This document shows positions 50,550 to 63,309 of a stretch of DNA of 64,000 bases, in pieces. This DNA is from Auanema rhodensis. Its lineage: Eukaryota; Nematoda; Chromadorea; Rhabditida; Rhabditidae. The notes below the pieces were generated by a model. The model searched no databases. It was not told the origin of the DNA and was given only the letters and a program-made list of their open reading frames with translations. The stretch is from positions 3,978,501 to 4,042,500 of the forward strand of contig OZ059900.1 of NCBI GenBank assembly GCA_964057225.1, given 5' to 3'. The number at the start of each line of letters is the position of its first letter. Position 1 is the stretch's first letter. The translations under genes and the position numbers were made by a program.

Positions 50550-51338
50550 ACTTTTCCTGCAAAAATACACCTACAAACTACTTTTCCTGCAAAATTACAC
50601 GAAAAAAAATTTTTCCTGCAAAAATACACAAAGAAAAAGTTTTCATGTATAAATACACGAAAAAAAATTTTTCCTGCAAAAATACACAAAGAAAAAGTTT
50701 TCATGTATAAACACACGAAAAAAAATTTTTCCTGCAAAAATACACGAAGAAACTACTTTTCTTGCAAAAATACACAAAGAAAAAGTTTTCCTGCAAATAT
50801 ACACGAAAAAAAAATTTTCCTGCAAAAATACACAAAGAAAAAGTTTTCATGTATAAATACACGAAAAAACTACTTTTCTTGCAAAAATACACAAAGAAAA
50901 AGTTTTCCTGCAAATATACACGAAAAAAAATTTTTCATGTATAAATACACGAAAAAACTACTTTTCTTGCAAAAATACACAAAGAAAAAGTTTTCCTGCA
51001 AATATACACGAAAAAAAATTTTTCCTGCAAAAATACACGAAAAAAAATTTTTCCTGCAAAAATACACGAAGAAACTACTTTTCCTGCAAAAATACATGAA
51101 AAAAATTTTTCCTGCAAAAATACACGAAGAAACTACTTTTCCTGCAAAAATACACGAAAAAAATTTTTCCTGCAAAAATACACGAAAAAAAATTTTTCCT
51201 GCAAAAATACACGAAAAAAATTTTTCCTGCAAAAATACACGAAAAAAAATTTTTCCTGCAAAAATACACAAAGAAAAAGTTTTCATGTATAAACACACGA
51301 AAAAAAATTTTTCCTGCAAAAATACACGAAGAAACTAC
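50550..51338. repeat. 29-30 bp array, nested unit 2 (895-bp period)
   Basis: Shorter version of nested unit 1, with an internal block of modules missing and an ATATACACGAAAAAAAATTT/CATGTAT block duplicated near 50850-50990. Confidence 0.88.
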
Positions 51339-51445
51339 CTTACGATTGTGATATCGTTTCGGTGAATAGTGTAACAATCTTCAGATATTATTTCATAATG
51401 TTTATATTCCGATGAAACATTCCAGTAAAAATTTTATGTAAAATA
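51339..51445. repeat. Upstream-spacer piece between arrays, copy 3
   Basis: Same sequence as 49256-49364, 895 bp after copy 2. Confidence 0.85.
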
Positions 51446-52030
51446 CTTTTCCTGCAAAAATACACCTACAAACTACTTTTCCTGCAAAATTACACGAAAA
51501 AAAATTTTTCCTGCAAAAATACACAAAGAAAAAGTTTTCATGTATAAATACACGAAAAAAAATTTTTCCTGCAAAAATACACAAAGAAAAAGTTTTCATG
51601 TATAAACACACGAAAAAAAATTTTTCCTGCAAAAATACACGAAGAAACTACTTTTCTTGCAAAAATACACAAAGAAAAAGTTTTCCTGCAAATATACACG
51701 AAAAAAAAATTTTCCTGCAAAAATACACAAAGAAAAAGTTTTCATGTATAAACACACGAAAAAAAATTTTTCCTGCAAAAATACACGAAGAAACTACTTT
51801 TCTTGCAAAAATACACAAAGAAAAAGTTTTCCTGCAAAAATACACGAAAAAAAATTTTTCCTGCAAAAATACACGAAAAAAAATTTTTCCTGCAAAAATA
51901 CACGAAAAAAAATTTTTCCTACAAAAATACACAAAAAAAAATTTTTCCCTGCAAAAATTCTAAAAAAAAATTTTTCCCTTGTAAAAATTCACTAAAAAAT
52001 TTTTCTCCCTGCAAAAATGCGAAAAAAAAA
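51446..52030. repeat. 29-30 bp array ending in degenerate poly(A) modules
   Basis: Begins like the two nested units but ends with the degenerate tail (TTCCCTGCAAAAATTC, CTTGTAAAAATTC, CCCTGCAAAAATGCG plus an A-run), also seen at 39110-39230, before the head segment. Confidence 0.88.
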
Positions 52031-53029
52031 ATTTATTCAGAAATACTTCCCCGAAGACATATGGTATCAAAATTTCGTTCCTCTCTCATTTACTTGATTG
52101 ATTCTGTCAGCGCTGTATGCTCAAGTAAAAGATTAAGCCATGCATGTATAAAGTTCATCATTTTTGAGAAACTGCGATAGGCTCACAGCTCAGAGACCAA
52201 AAAAATTTCCAAGTCCAAAAAAAATTTTTTTTTCAACATGTTTTCACGATACTCTCAAAACATTTTTTACACATTTTTAAAGAGTTTTAACATTGGAATT
52301 GAGAAACAAAATTTTTTTTTTACTTGATTGATTCTGTCAGCGCTGTAGCTTTCGTCAAGGATTAAGCCATGCCAACCGCTCACCGACCACAAAAAAATTT
52401 TTTTCACGTACTTGATTGATTCTGTCAGCGCTGTATGCTCAAGTAAAAGATTAAGCCATGCATGTAGAAAGTTGAACTTTTTAAGCCAAACCGCCAACCG
52501 ACCAAAAATTTTTTCTAGTCAAAAATCATGGAAATTTTTGAAAAAATATGCAAATTTTTTTTTTCAAAACTATTTTTCAGAGTAGTCTTATTCTATTTTC
52601 TGACTCTTTTTACATATTTTACACTATATATGAAATATGTTTTGGAAAATTTCCCGATATGGCTTAATCCTTGAGGAAAGCTACAGCGCTGACAGAATCA
52701 ATCAAGTAAAATTTGCCATTTTTATCAAAATTTTTGATTTTTTAAATTAAAATTCTCGGGTGACCATTTATATGCGCTTTTTTTTGAAAAATGGTTCCAA
52801 TATTCCAATAAAGTATACTTTTTCTTACAAATAAAGTATACCTTTTCTTACAAATAAAGTATACCTTTTTTAAAATAAGGTATCAATATTGCTATCGCTA
52901 TATACAATCAATAAAACGTTATTTGAAACAAGAATAAGGTATACTTTCAGGTATAAAACAAAACATCCAATCAAAGGATAGTCTCAACAGATCGCAGTTT
53001 ATAAAGACTGCTCTACTGGATACAACACC
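52031..53029. repeat. Head segment 2
   Basis: Close copy of 39231-40223. 18S heads at 52092-52176 (+), 52321-52370 (+, divergent), 52410-52473 (+) and 52659-52708 (-, divergent). The two divergent heads form a 50-bp inverted repeat with a single mismatch, about 290 bp apart. AATAAAGTATAC repeats are near 52806-52870. Confidence 0.87.
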
Positions 53030-53870
53030 TACGAATGCCCCCGAATCGTCCCTATTAATCATTAATTCGACTCTCAAACCAATAAATAGAACCGAAGTCC
53101 TCTTTTATTATTCCATGATAGCACATACAAGCAATCGCTTGCTTTGAGCGCTGTGATTTATTCAAAGTAAACCCGAGCCAGTATACACACCGAAGTACAT
53201 ACACAAAACCGACAAAATAGACACATCTATGATTACCGGCAAGCCGTATCACAGAAAATGCCTCAGATCCAACTACGAGCTTTTCAACTACAGCAATAAC
53301 GTTTTACACTAGTGGAGCTGGAATTACCGCGGCTGCTGGCACCAGACTTGCCCTCCACTGGGTCCTTGTAGAGCTATTTAAGCTCAGCTCAGTGAAATAA
53401 TCAATCTAAAAAGATTGATCTTTTTATTTTTAGTTACTATCTCACTGAAGTAGTGGATAAGTTACGCGCCTGCTGCCTTCCTTGGATGTGGTAGCCGTTT
53501 CTAAGGCTCCCTCTCCGGAGTCGAACCCTAATTCTCCGTTACCCGTGATCACCATGGTAAAACTCTATATCACCATCAGGTTGATAGGGCAAACATTAAT
53601 CTCGAAAAAAGACAGTAAAACCGTCGATTAACTGGGTTATTCAGAGTCAACAAACATTAAATTGGTTTGTACTAATAACTGCGTTGAACTTGGGAAGAAG
53701 AACAACTATTAAGCATGTATTAGCTCCAGAATTACCACAGTTATCCATAGAAATCGAGAAAAATCATATCTGCTCTAATGAGCCGTTCGCAGTTTCTCAA
53801 AAATAATGAACTTTATACATGCATGGCTTAATCTTTTACTTGAGCATACAGCGCTGACAGAATCAATCAG
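53030..53870 (-). pseudogene. Truncated 18S copy 4 (841 bp)
   Basis: Same cut point (TACGAATG) and same diagnostic differences from the full 18S as copy 1 (CTCGAAAAAAGACAG, CATTAAATTGG). It also carries GCGCTGTGATTTATTC (full copy: GCGCTTTGATTTATTC) and lacks 3 bp in AAACCCGAGCCAG. Lacks the 3' half. Confidence 0.9.
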
Positions 53871-54182
53871 ATTCGCAATAGAGAATCCATTATTTCTTAC
53901 TAAACAATATAAATATCGAGAAGTAGAATAATTTTTTTTTCCCAATTCACCAAAAAAATTAAGAAAGTTGAAAAATCACACAGAAACGACACATTATAGA
54001 AAATATTCACATTTTTCAATGTGAACAAGTAAAATTGCAGATAACGAAAATTATTGTAAAAATTTTCTCCTGCTACCTTACGATTGTGATATCGTTTCGG
54101 TGAATAGTGTAACAATCTTCAGATATTATTTCATAATGTTTATATTCCGATGAAACATTCCAGTAAAAATTTTATGTAAAAT
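53871..54182 (-). other. Upstream spacer of truncated 18S copy 4
   Basis: Same block as 38500-38814; no gene seen. Confidence 0.7.
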
Positions 54183-56299
54183 ACTTTTCCTGCAAAAATA
54201 CACCTACAAACTACTTTTCCTGCAAAATTACACGAAAAAAAATTTTTCCTGCAAAAATACACAAAGAAAAAGTTTTCATGTATAAATACACGAAAAAAAA
54301 TTTTTCCTGCAAAAATACACAAAGAAAAAGTTTTCATGTATAAATACACAAAGAAAAAGTTTTCATGTATAAATACACGAAGAAACTACTTTTCCTGCAA
54401 AAATACACAAATAAAAAGTTTTCATGTATAAATACACGAAAAAAAATTTTTCCTGCAAAAATACACGAAGAAACTACTTTTACCGCAAAAATACACGAAG
54501 AAACTACTTTTCCTGCAAAAATACACCTACAAACTACTTTTCCTGCAAAAATACACGAAAAAAAATTTTTCCTGCAAAAATACACAAAGAAAAAGTTTTC
54601 ATGTATAAATACACGAAAAAAAATTTTTCCTGCAAAAATACACGAAGAAACTACTTTTCTTGCAAAAATACACAAAGAAAAAGTTTTCCTGCAAATATAC
54701 ACGAAAAAAAAGTTTTCATGTATAAATACACGAAGAAACTACTTTTCCTGCAAAAATACACTAAGAAAAAGTTTTCATGTATAAATACACGAAAAAAAAA
54801 TTTTCCTGCAAAAATACACGAAGAAACTACTTTTCCCGCAAAAATACACGAAAAAAATTTTTTCCTGCAAAAATACACGAAAAAAAATTTTTCATGTATA
54901 AATACACGAAGAAACTACTTTTCCTGCAAAAATACACAAAGAAAAAGTTTTCATGTATAAATACACGAAAAAAAATTTTTCCTGCAAAAATACACGAAGA
55001 AACTACTTTTACCGCAAAATTACACGAAGAAACTACTTTTCCTGCAAAAATACACCTACAAATTACATTTCCTGCAAAAATACACGAAAAAAAATTTTTC
55101 CTGCAAAAATACACAAAGAAAAAGTTTTCATGTATAAATACACGAAAAAAAAGTTTTCATGTATAAATACACGAAGAAACTACTTTTCCTGCAAAAATAC
55201 ACAAAGAAAAAGTTTTCATGTATAAATACACGAAAAAAAATTTTTCCTGCAAAAATACACGAAGAAACTACTTTTACCGCAAAAATACACGAAGAAACTA
55301 CTTTTCCTGCAAAAATACACCTACAAACTACTTTTCCTGCAAAAATACACGAAAAAAAATTTTTCCTGCAAAAATACACAAAGAAAAAGTTTTCATGTAT
55401 AAATACACGAAAAAAAATTTTTCCTGCAAAAATACACGAAAAAAAATTTTTCCTGCAAAAATACACGAAAAAAAATTTTTCCTGCAAAAATACACGAAGA
55501 AACTACTTTTCCTGCAAAAATACACCTACAAACTACTTTTCCTGCAAAAATACACGAAAAAAAATTTTTCCTGCAAAAATACACAAAGAAAAAGTTTTCA
55601 TGTATAAATACACGAAAAAAAAGTTTTCATGTATAAATACACGAAGAAACTACTTTTCCTGCAAAAATACACAAAGAAAAAGTTTTCATGTATAAATACA
55701 CGAAAAAAAATTTTTCCTGCAAAAATACACGAAGAAACTACTTTTACCGCAAAAATACACGAAGAAACTACTTTTCCTGCAAAAATACACCTACAAATTA
55801 CATTTCCTGCAAAAATACACGAAAAAAAATTTTTCCTGCAAAAATACACAAAGAAAAAGTTTTCATGTATAAACACACGAAAAAAATTTTTTCCTGCAAA
55901 AATACACGAAGAAACTACTTTTCTTGCAAAAATACACAAAGAAAAAGTTTTCCTGCAAATATACACGAAAAAAAATTTTTCCTGCAAAAATACACGAAAA
56001 AAAATTTTTCCTGCAAAAATACACGAAGAAACTACTTTTCCTGCAAAAATACACTAAGAAAAAGTTTTCATGTATAAATACACGAAAAAAAAAATTTTCC
56101 TGCAAATATACACGAAAAAAAATTTTTCCTGCAAAAATACACAAAAAAAACTTTTTCCTGCAAAAATACACGAAAAAAAATTTTTCCTACAAAAATACAC
56201 AAAAAAAAATTTTTCCCTGCAAAAATTCTAAAAAAAAATTTTTCCCTTGTAAAAATTCACTAAAAAAATTTTCTCCCTGCAAAAATGCGAAAAAAAAAA
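54183..56299. repeat. 29-30 bp tandem repeat array (about 2.1 kb)
   Basis: Same module family. A block of about 470 bp is internally duplicated: 18-23-module sequences starting at 54953 and 55688 read almost alike, as do those at 55159 and 55629. It ends in the degenerate poly(A) modules. Confidence 0.9.
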
Positions 56300-57299
56300 A
56301 ATTTATTCAGAAATACTTCCCCGAAGACATATGGTATCAAAATTTCGTTCCTCTCTCATTTACTTGATTGATTCTGTCAGCGCTGTATGCTCAAGTAAAA
56401 GATTAAGCCATGCATGTATAAAGTTCATCATTTTTGAGAAACTGCGATAGGCTCACAGCTCAGAGACCAAAAAAATTTCCAAGTCCAAAAAAAATTTTTT
56501 TTTCAACATGTTTTCACGATACTCTCAAAACATTTTTTACACATTTTTAAAGAGTTTTAACATTGGAATTGAGAAACAAAATTTTTTTTTTACTTGATTG
56601 ATTCTGTCAGCGCTGTAGCTTTCGTCAAGGATTAAGCCATGCCAACCGCTCACCGACCACAAAAAAATTTTTTTCACGTACTTGATTGATTCTGTCAGCG
56701 CTGTATGCTCAAGTAAAAGATTAAGCCATGCATGTAGAAAGTTGAACTTTTTAAGCCAAACCGCCAACCGACCAAAAATTTTTTCTAGTCAAAAATTATG
56801 GAAATTTTTGAAAAAATATGCAAATTTTTTTTTTCAAAACTATTTTTCAGAGTAGTCTTATTCTATTTTCTGACTCTTTTTACATATTTTACACTATATA
56901 TGAAATATGTTTTGGAAAATTTCCCGATATGGCTTAATCCTTGAGGAAAGCTACAGCGCTGACAGAATCAATCAAGTAAAATTTGCCATTTTTATCAAAA
57001 TTTTTGATTTTTTAAATTAAAATTCTCGGGTGACCATTTATATGCGCTTTTTTTTGAAAAATGGTTCCAATATTCCAATAAAGTATACTTTTTCTTGCAA
57101 ATAAAGTATACCTTTTCTTACAAATAAAGTATACCTTTTTTAAAATAAGGTATCAATATTGCTATCGCTATATACAATCAATAAAACGTTATTTGAAACA
57201 AGAATAAGGTATACTTTCAGGTATAAAACAAAACATCCAATCAAAGGATAGTCTCAACAGATCGCAGTTTATAAAGACTGCTCTACTGGATACAACACC
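56300..57299. repeat. Head segment 3
   Basis: Offset 4270 bp from head segment 2. 18S heads at 56362-56446 (+), 56591-56640 (+), 56680-56743 (+) and 56929-56978 (-). Confidence 0.87.
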
Positions 57300-58140
57300 T
57301 ACGAATGCCCCCGAATCGTCCCTATTAATCATTAATTCGACTCTCAAACCAATAAATAGAACCGAAGTCCTCTTTTATTATTCCATGATAGCACATACAA
57401 GCAATCGCTTGCTTTGAGCGCTTTGATTTATTCAAAGTAAACCCGAGCCAGTATACACACCGAAGTACATACACAAAACCGACAAAATAGACACATCTAT
57501 GATTACCGGCAAGCCGTATCACAGAAAATGCCTCAGATCCAACTACGAGCTTTTTAACTACAGCAATAACGTTTTACACTAGTGGAGCTGGAATTACCGC
57601 GGCTGCTGGCACCAGACTTGCCCTCCACTGGGTCCTTGTAGAGCTATTTAAGCTCAGCTCAGTGAAATAATCAATCTAAAAAGATTGATCTTTTTATTTT
57701 TAGTTACTATCTCACTGAAGTAGTGGATAAGTTACGCGCCTGCTGCCTTCCTTGGATGTGGTAGCCGTTTCTAAGGCTCCCTCTCCGGAGTCGAACCCTA
57801 ATTCTCCGTTACCCGTGATCACCATGGTAAAACTCTATATTACCATCAGGTTGATAGGGCAAACATTAATCTCGAAAAAAGACAGTAAAACCGTCGATTA
57901 ACTGGGTTATTCAGAGTCAACAAACATTAAATTGGTTTGTACTAATAACTGCGTTGAACTTGGGAAGAAGAACAACTATTAAGCATGTATTAGCTCCAGA
58001 ATTACCACAGTTATCCATAGAAATCGAGAAAAATCATATCTGCTCTAATGAGCCGTTCGCAGTTTCTCAAAAATAATGAACTTTATACATGCATGGCTTA
58101 ATCTTTTACTTGAGCATACAGCGCTGACAGAATCAATCAG
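57300..58140 (-). pseudogene. Truncated 18S copy 5 (841 bp)
   Basis: Same cut and diagnostics as copy 4, but GCGCTTTGATTTATTC as in the full-length gene. Confidence 0.9.
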
Positions 58141-58452
58141 ATTCGCAATAGAGAATCCATTATTTCTTACTAAACAATATAAATATCGAGAAGTAGAATA
58201 ATTTTTTTTTCCCAATTCACCAAAAAAATTAAGAAAGTTGAAAAATCACACAGAAACGACACATTATAGAAAATATTCACATTTTTCAATGTGAACAAGT
58301 AAAATTGCAGATAACGAAAATTATTGTAAAAATTTTCTCCTGCTACCTTACGATTGTGATATCGTTTCGGTGAATAGTGTAACAATCTTCAGATATTATT
58401 TCATAATGTTTATATTCCGATGAAACATTCCAGTAAAAATTTTATGTAAAAT
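58141..58452 (-). other. Upstream spacer of truncated 18S copy 5
   Basis: Same block as 38500-38814; no gene seen. Confidence 0.7.
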
Positions 58453-59304
58453 ACTTTTCCTGCAAAAATACACCTACAAACTACTTTTCCTGCAAAATTA
58501 CACGAAAAAAAATTTTTCCTGCAAAAATACACAAAGAAAAAGTTTTCATGTATAAATACACGAAAAATAATTTTTCCTGCAAAAATACACAAAGAAAAAG
58601 TTTTCATGTATAAATACACAAAGAAAAAGTTTTCATGTATAAATACACGAAGAAACTACTTTTCCTGCAAAAATACACAAAGAAAAAGTTTTCATGTATA
58701 AATACACGAAAAATAATTTTTCCTGCAAAAATACACAAAGAAAAAGTTTTCATGTATAAATACACAAAGAAAAAGTTTTCATGTATAAATACACGAAGAA
58801 ACTACTTTTCCTGCAAAAATACACAAAGAAAAAGTTTTCATGTATAAATACACGAAAAAAAGTTTTTCCTGCAAAAATACACGAAGAAACTACTTTTACC
58901 GCAAAAATACACGAAGAAACTACTTTTCCTGCAAAAATACACCTACAAATTACATTTCCTGCAAAAATACACGAAAAAAAATTTTTCCTGCAAAAATACA
59001 CAAAGAAAAAGTTTTCATGTATAAACACACGAAAAAAAATTTTTCCTGCAAAAATACACGAAGAAACTACTTTTCTTGCAAAAATACACAAAGAAAAAGT
59101 TTTCCTGCAAATATACACGAAAAAAAATTTTTCCTGCAAAAATACACAAAAAAAACTTTTTCCTGCAAAAATACACGAAAAAAAATTTTTCCTACAAAAA
59201 TACACAAAAAAAAATTTTTCCCTGCAAAAATTCTAAAAAAAAATTTTTCCCTTGTAAAAATTCACTAAAAAAATTTTCTCCCTGCAAAAATGCGAAAAAA
59301 AAAA
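58453..59304. repeat. 29-30 bp array (about 0.85 kb) of the 3005-bp unit
   Basis: Shorter array with the private module GAAAAATAATTTTTC (near 58562 and 58709), shared only with 61458-62309. Confidence 0.9.
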
Positions 59305-60304
59305 AATTTATTCAGAAATACTTCCCCGAAGACATATGGTATCAAAATTTCGTTCCTCTCTCATTTACTTGATTGATTCTGTCAGCGCTGTATGCTCAAG
59401 TAAAAGATTAAGCCATGCATGTATAAAGTTCATCATTTTTGAGAAACTGCGATAGGCTCACAGCTCAGAGACCAAAAAAATTTCCAAGTCCAAAAAAAAT
59501 TTTTTTTTCAACATGTTTTCACGATACTCTCAAAACATTTTTTACACATTTTTAAAGAGTTTTAACATTGGAATTGAGAAACAAAATTTTTTTTTTACTT
59601 GATTGATTCTGTCAGCGCTGTAGCTTTCGTCAAGGATTAAGCCATGCCAACCGCTCACCGACCACAAAAAAATTTTTTTCACGTACTTGATTGATTCTGT
59701 CAGCGCTGTATGCTCAAGTAAAAGATTAAGCCATGCATGTAGAAAGTTGAACTTTTTAAGCCAAACCGCCAACCGACCAAAAATTTTTTCTAGTCAAAAA
59801 TTATGGAAATTTTTGAAAAAATATGCAAATTTTTTTTTTCAAAACTATTTTTCAGAGTAGTCTTATTCTATTTTCTGACTCTTTTTACATATTTTACACT
59901 ATATATGAAATATGTTTTGGAAAATTTCCCGATATGGCTTAATCCTTGAGGAAAGCTACAGCGCTGACAGAATCAATCAAGTAAAATTTGCCATTTTTAT
60001 CAAAATTTTTGATTTTTTAAATTAAAATTCTCGGGTGACCATTTATATGCGCTTTTTTTTGAAAAATGGTTCCAATATTCCAATAAAGTATACTTTTTCT
60101 TGCAAATAAAGTATACCTTTTCTTACAAATAAAGTATACCTTTTTTAAAATAAGGTATCAATATTGCTATCGCTATATACAATCAATAAAACGTTATTTG
60201 AAACAAGAATAAGGTATACTTTCAGGTATAAAACAAAACATCCAATCAAAGGATAGTCTCAACAGATCGCAGTTTATAAAGACTGCTCTACTGGATACAA
60301 CACC
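59305..60304. repeat. Head segment 4
   Basis: Exactly 3005 bp after head segment 3. 18S heads at 59367-59451 (+), 59596-59645 (+), 59685-59748 (+) and 59934-59983 (-). Confidence 0.87.
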
Positions 60305-61145
60305 TACGAATGCCCCCGAATCGTCCCTATTAATCATTAATTCGACTCTCAAACCAATAAATAGAACCGAAGTCCTCTTTTATTATTCCATGATAGCACA
60401 TACAAGCAATCGCTTGCTTTGAGCGCTTTGATTTATTCAAAGTAAACCCGAGCCAGTATACACACCGAAGTACATACACAAAACCGACAAAATAGACACA
60501 TCTATGATTACCGGCAAGCCGTATCACAGAAAATGCCTCAGATCCAACTACGAGCTTTTTAACTACAGCAATAACGTTTTACACTAGTGGAGCTGGAATT
60601 ACCGCGGCTGCTGGCACCAGACTTGCCCTCCACTGGGTCCTTGTAGAGCTATTTAAGCTCAGCTCAGTGAAATAATCAATCTAAAAAGATTGATCTTTTT
60701 ATTTTTAGTTACTATCTCACTGAAGTAGTGGATAAGTTACGCGCCTGCTGCCTTCCTTGGATGTGGTAGCCGTTTCTAAGGCTCCCTCTCCGGAGTCGAA
60801 CCCTAATTCTCCGTTACCCGTGATCACCATGGTAAAACTCTATATTACCATCAGGTTGATAGGGCAAACATTAATATCGAAAAAAGACAGTAAAACCGTC
60901 GATTAACTGGGTTATTCAGAGTCAACAAACATTAAATTGGTTTGTACTAATAACTGCGTTGAACTTGGGAAGAAGAACAACTATTAAGCATGTATTAGCT
61001 CCAGAATTACCACAGTTATCCATAGAAATCGAGAAAAATCATATCTGCTCTAATGAGCCGTTCGCAGTTTCTCAAAAATAATGAACTTTATACATGCATG
61101 GCTTAATCTTTTACTTGAGCATACAGCGCTGACAGAATCAATCAG
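60305..61145 (-). pseudogene. Truncated 18S copy 6 (841 bp)
   Basis: Identical by eye to copy 5, except TTAATATCG for TTAATCTCG near 60874. Confidence 0.9.
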
Positions 61146-61457
61146 ATTCGCAATAGAGAATCCATTATTTCTTACTAAACAATATAAATATCGAGAAGTA
61201 GAATAATTTTTTTTTCCCAATTCACCAAAAAAATTAAGAAAGTTGAAAAATCACACAGAAACGACACATTATAGAAAATATTCACATTTTTCAATGTGAA
61301 CAAGTAAAATTGCAGATAACGAAAATTATTGTAAAAATTTTCTCCTGCTACCTTACGATTGTGATATCGTTTCGGTGAGTAGTGTAACAATCTTCAGATA
61401 TTATTTCATAATGTTTATATTCCGATGAAACATTCCAGTAAAAATTTTATGTAAAAT
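61146..61457 (-). other. Upstream spacer of truncated 18S copy 6
   Basis: Same as 58141-58452 except GGTGAGTAGTG for GGTGAATAGTG near 61378. Confidence 0.7.
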
Positions 61458-62309
61458 ACTTTTCCTGCAAAAATACACCTACAAACTACTTTTCCTGCAA
61501 AATTACACGAAAAAAAATTTTTCCTGCAAAAATACACAAAGAAAAAGTTTTCATGTATAAATACACGAAAAATAATTTTTCCTGCAAAAATACACAAAGA
61601 AAAAGTTTTCATGTATAAATACACAAAGAAAAAGTTTTCATGTATAAATACACGAAGAAACTACTTTTCCTGCAAAAATACACAAAGAAAAAGTTTTCAT
61701 GTATAAATACACGAAAAATAATTTTTCCTGCAAAAATACACAAAGAAAAAGTTTTCATGTATAAATACACAAAGAAAAAGTTTTCATGTATAAATACACG
61801 AAGAAACTACTTTTCCTGCAAAAATACACAAAGAAAAAGTTTTCATGTATAAATACACGAAAAAAAGTTTTTCCTGCAAAAATACACGAAGAAACTACTT
61901 TTACCGCAAAAATACACGAAGAAACTACTTTTCCTGCAAAAATACACCTACAAATTACATTTCCTGCAAAAATACACGAAAAAAAATTTTTCCTGCAAAA
62001 ATACACAAAGAAAAAGTTTTCATGTATAAACACACGAAAAAAAATTTTTCCTGCAAAAATACACGAAGAAACTACTTTTCTTGCAAAAATACACAAAGAA
62101 AAAGTTTTCCTGCAAATATACACGAAAAAAAATTTTTCCTGCAAAAATACACAAAAAAAACTTTTTCCTGCAAAAATACACGAAAAAAAATTTTTCCTAC
62201 AAAAATACACAAAAAAAAATTTTTCCCTGCAAAAATTCTAAAAAAAAATTTTTCCCTTGTAAAAATTCACTAAAAAAATTTTCTCCCTGCAAAAATGCGA
62301 AAAAAAAAA
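61458..62309. repeat. 29-30 bp array, second copy of the 3005-bp unit
   Basis: Matches 58453-59304 module for module, including the private GAAAAATAATTTTTC modules. Confidence 0.9.
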
Positions 62310-63309
62310 AATTTATTCAGAAATACTTCCCCGAAGACATATGGTATCAAAATTTCGTTCCTCTCTCATTTACTTGATTGATTCTGTCAGCGCTGTATGC
62401 TCAAGTAAAAGATTAAGCCATGCATGTATAAAGTTCATCATTTTTGAGAAACTGCGATAGGCTCACAGCTCAGAGACCAAAAAAATTTCCAAGTCCAAAA
62501 AAAATTTTTTTTTCAACATGTTTTCACGATACTCTCAAAACATTTTTTACACATTTTTAAAGAGTTTTAACATTGGAATTGAGAAACAAAATTTTTTTTT
62601 TACTTGATTGATTCTGTCAGCGCTGTAGCTTTCGTCAAGGATTAAGCCATGCCAACCGCTCACCGACCACAAAAAAATTTTTTTCACGTACTTGATTGAT
62701 TCTGTCAGCGCTGTATGCTCAAGTAAAAGATTAAGCCATGCATGTAGAAAGTTGAACTTTTTAAGCCAAACCGCCAACCGACCAAAAATTTTTTCTAGTC
62801 AAAAATTATGGAAATTTTTGAAAAAATATGCAAATTTTTTTTTTCAAAACTATTTTTCAGAGTAGTCTTATTCTATTTTCTGACTCTTTTTACATATTTT
62901 ACACTATATATGAAATATGTTTTGGAAAATTTCCCGATATGGCTTAATCCTTGAGGAAAGCTACAGCGCTGACAGAATCAATCAAGTAAAATTTGCCATT
63001 TTTATCAAAATTTTTGATTTTTTAAATTAAAATTCTCGGGTGACCATTTATATGCGCTTTTTTTTGAAAAATGGTTCCAATATTCCAATAAAGTATACTT
63101 TTTCTTGCAAATAAAGTATACCTTTTCTTACAAATAAAGTATACCTTTTTTAAAATAAGGTATCAATATTGCTATCGCTATATACAATCAATAAAACGTT
63201 ATTTGAAACAAGAATAAGGTATACTTTCAGGTATAAAACAAAACATCCAATCAAAGGATAGTCTCAACAGATCGCAGTTTATAAAGACTGCTCTACTGGA
63301 TACAACACC
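62310..63309. repeat. Head segment 5
   Basis: Exactly 3005 bp after head segment 4. 18S heads at 62372-62456 (+), 62601-62650 (+), 62690-62753 (+) and 62939-62988 (-). Confidence 0.87.

Noticed and set aside
38815-62309. CRISPR array
   Set aside because: The 29-30-bp units are contiguous without unique spacers, and the DNA is eukaryotic with rRNA and retroelement sequence.
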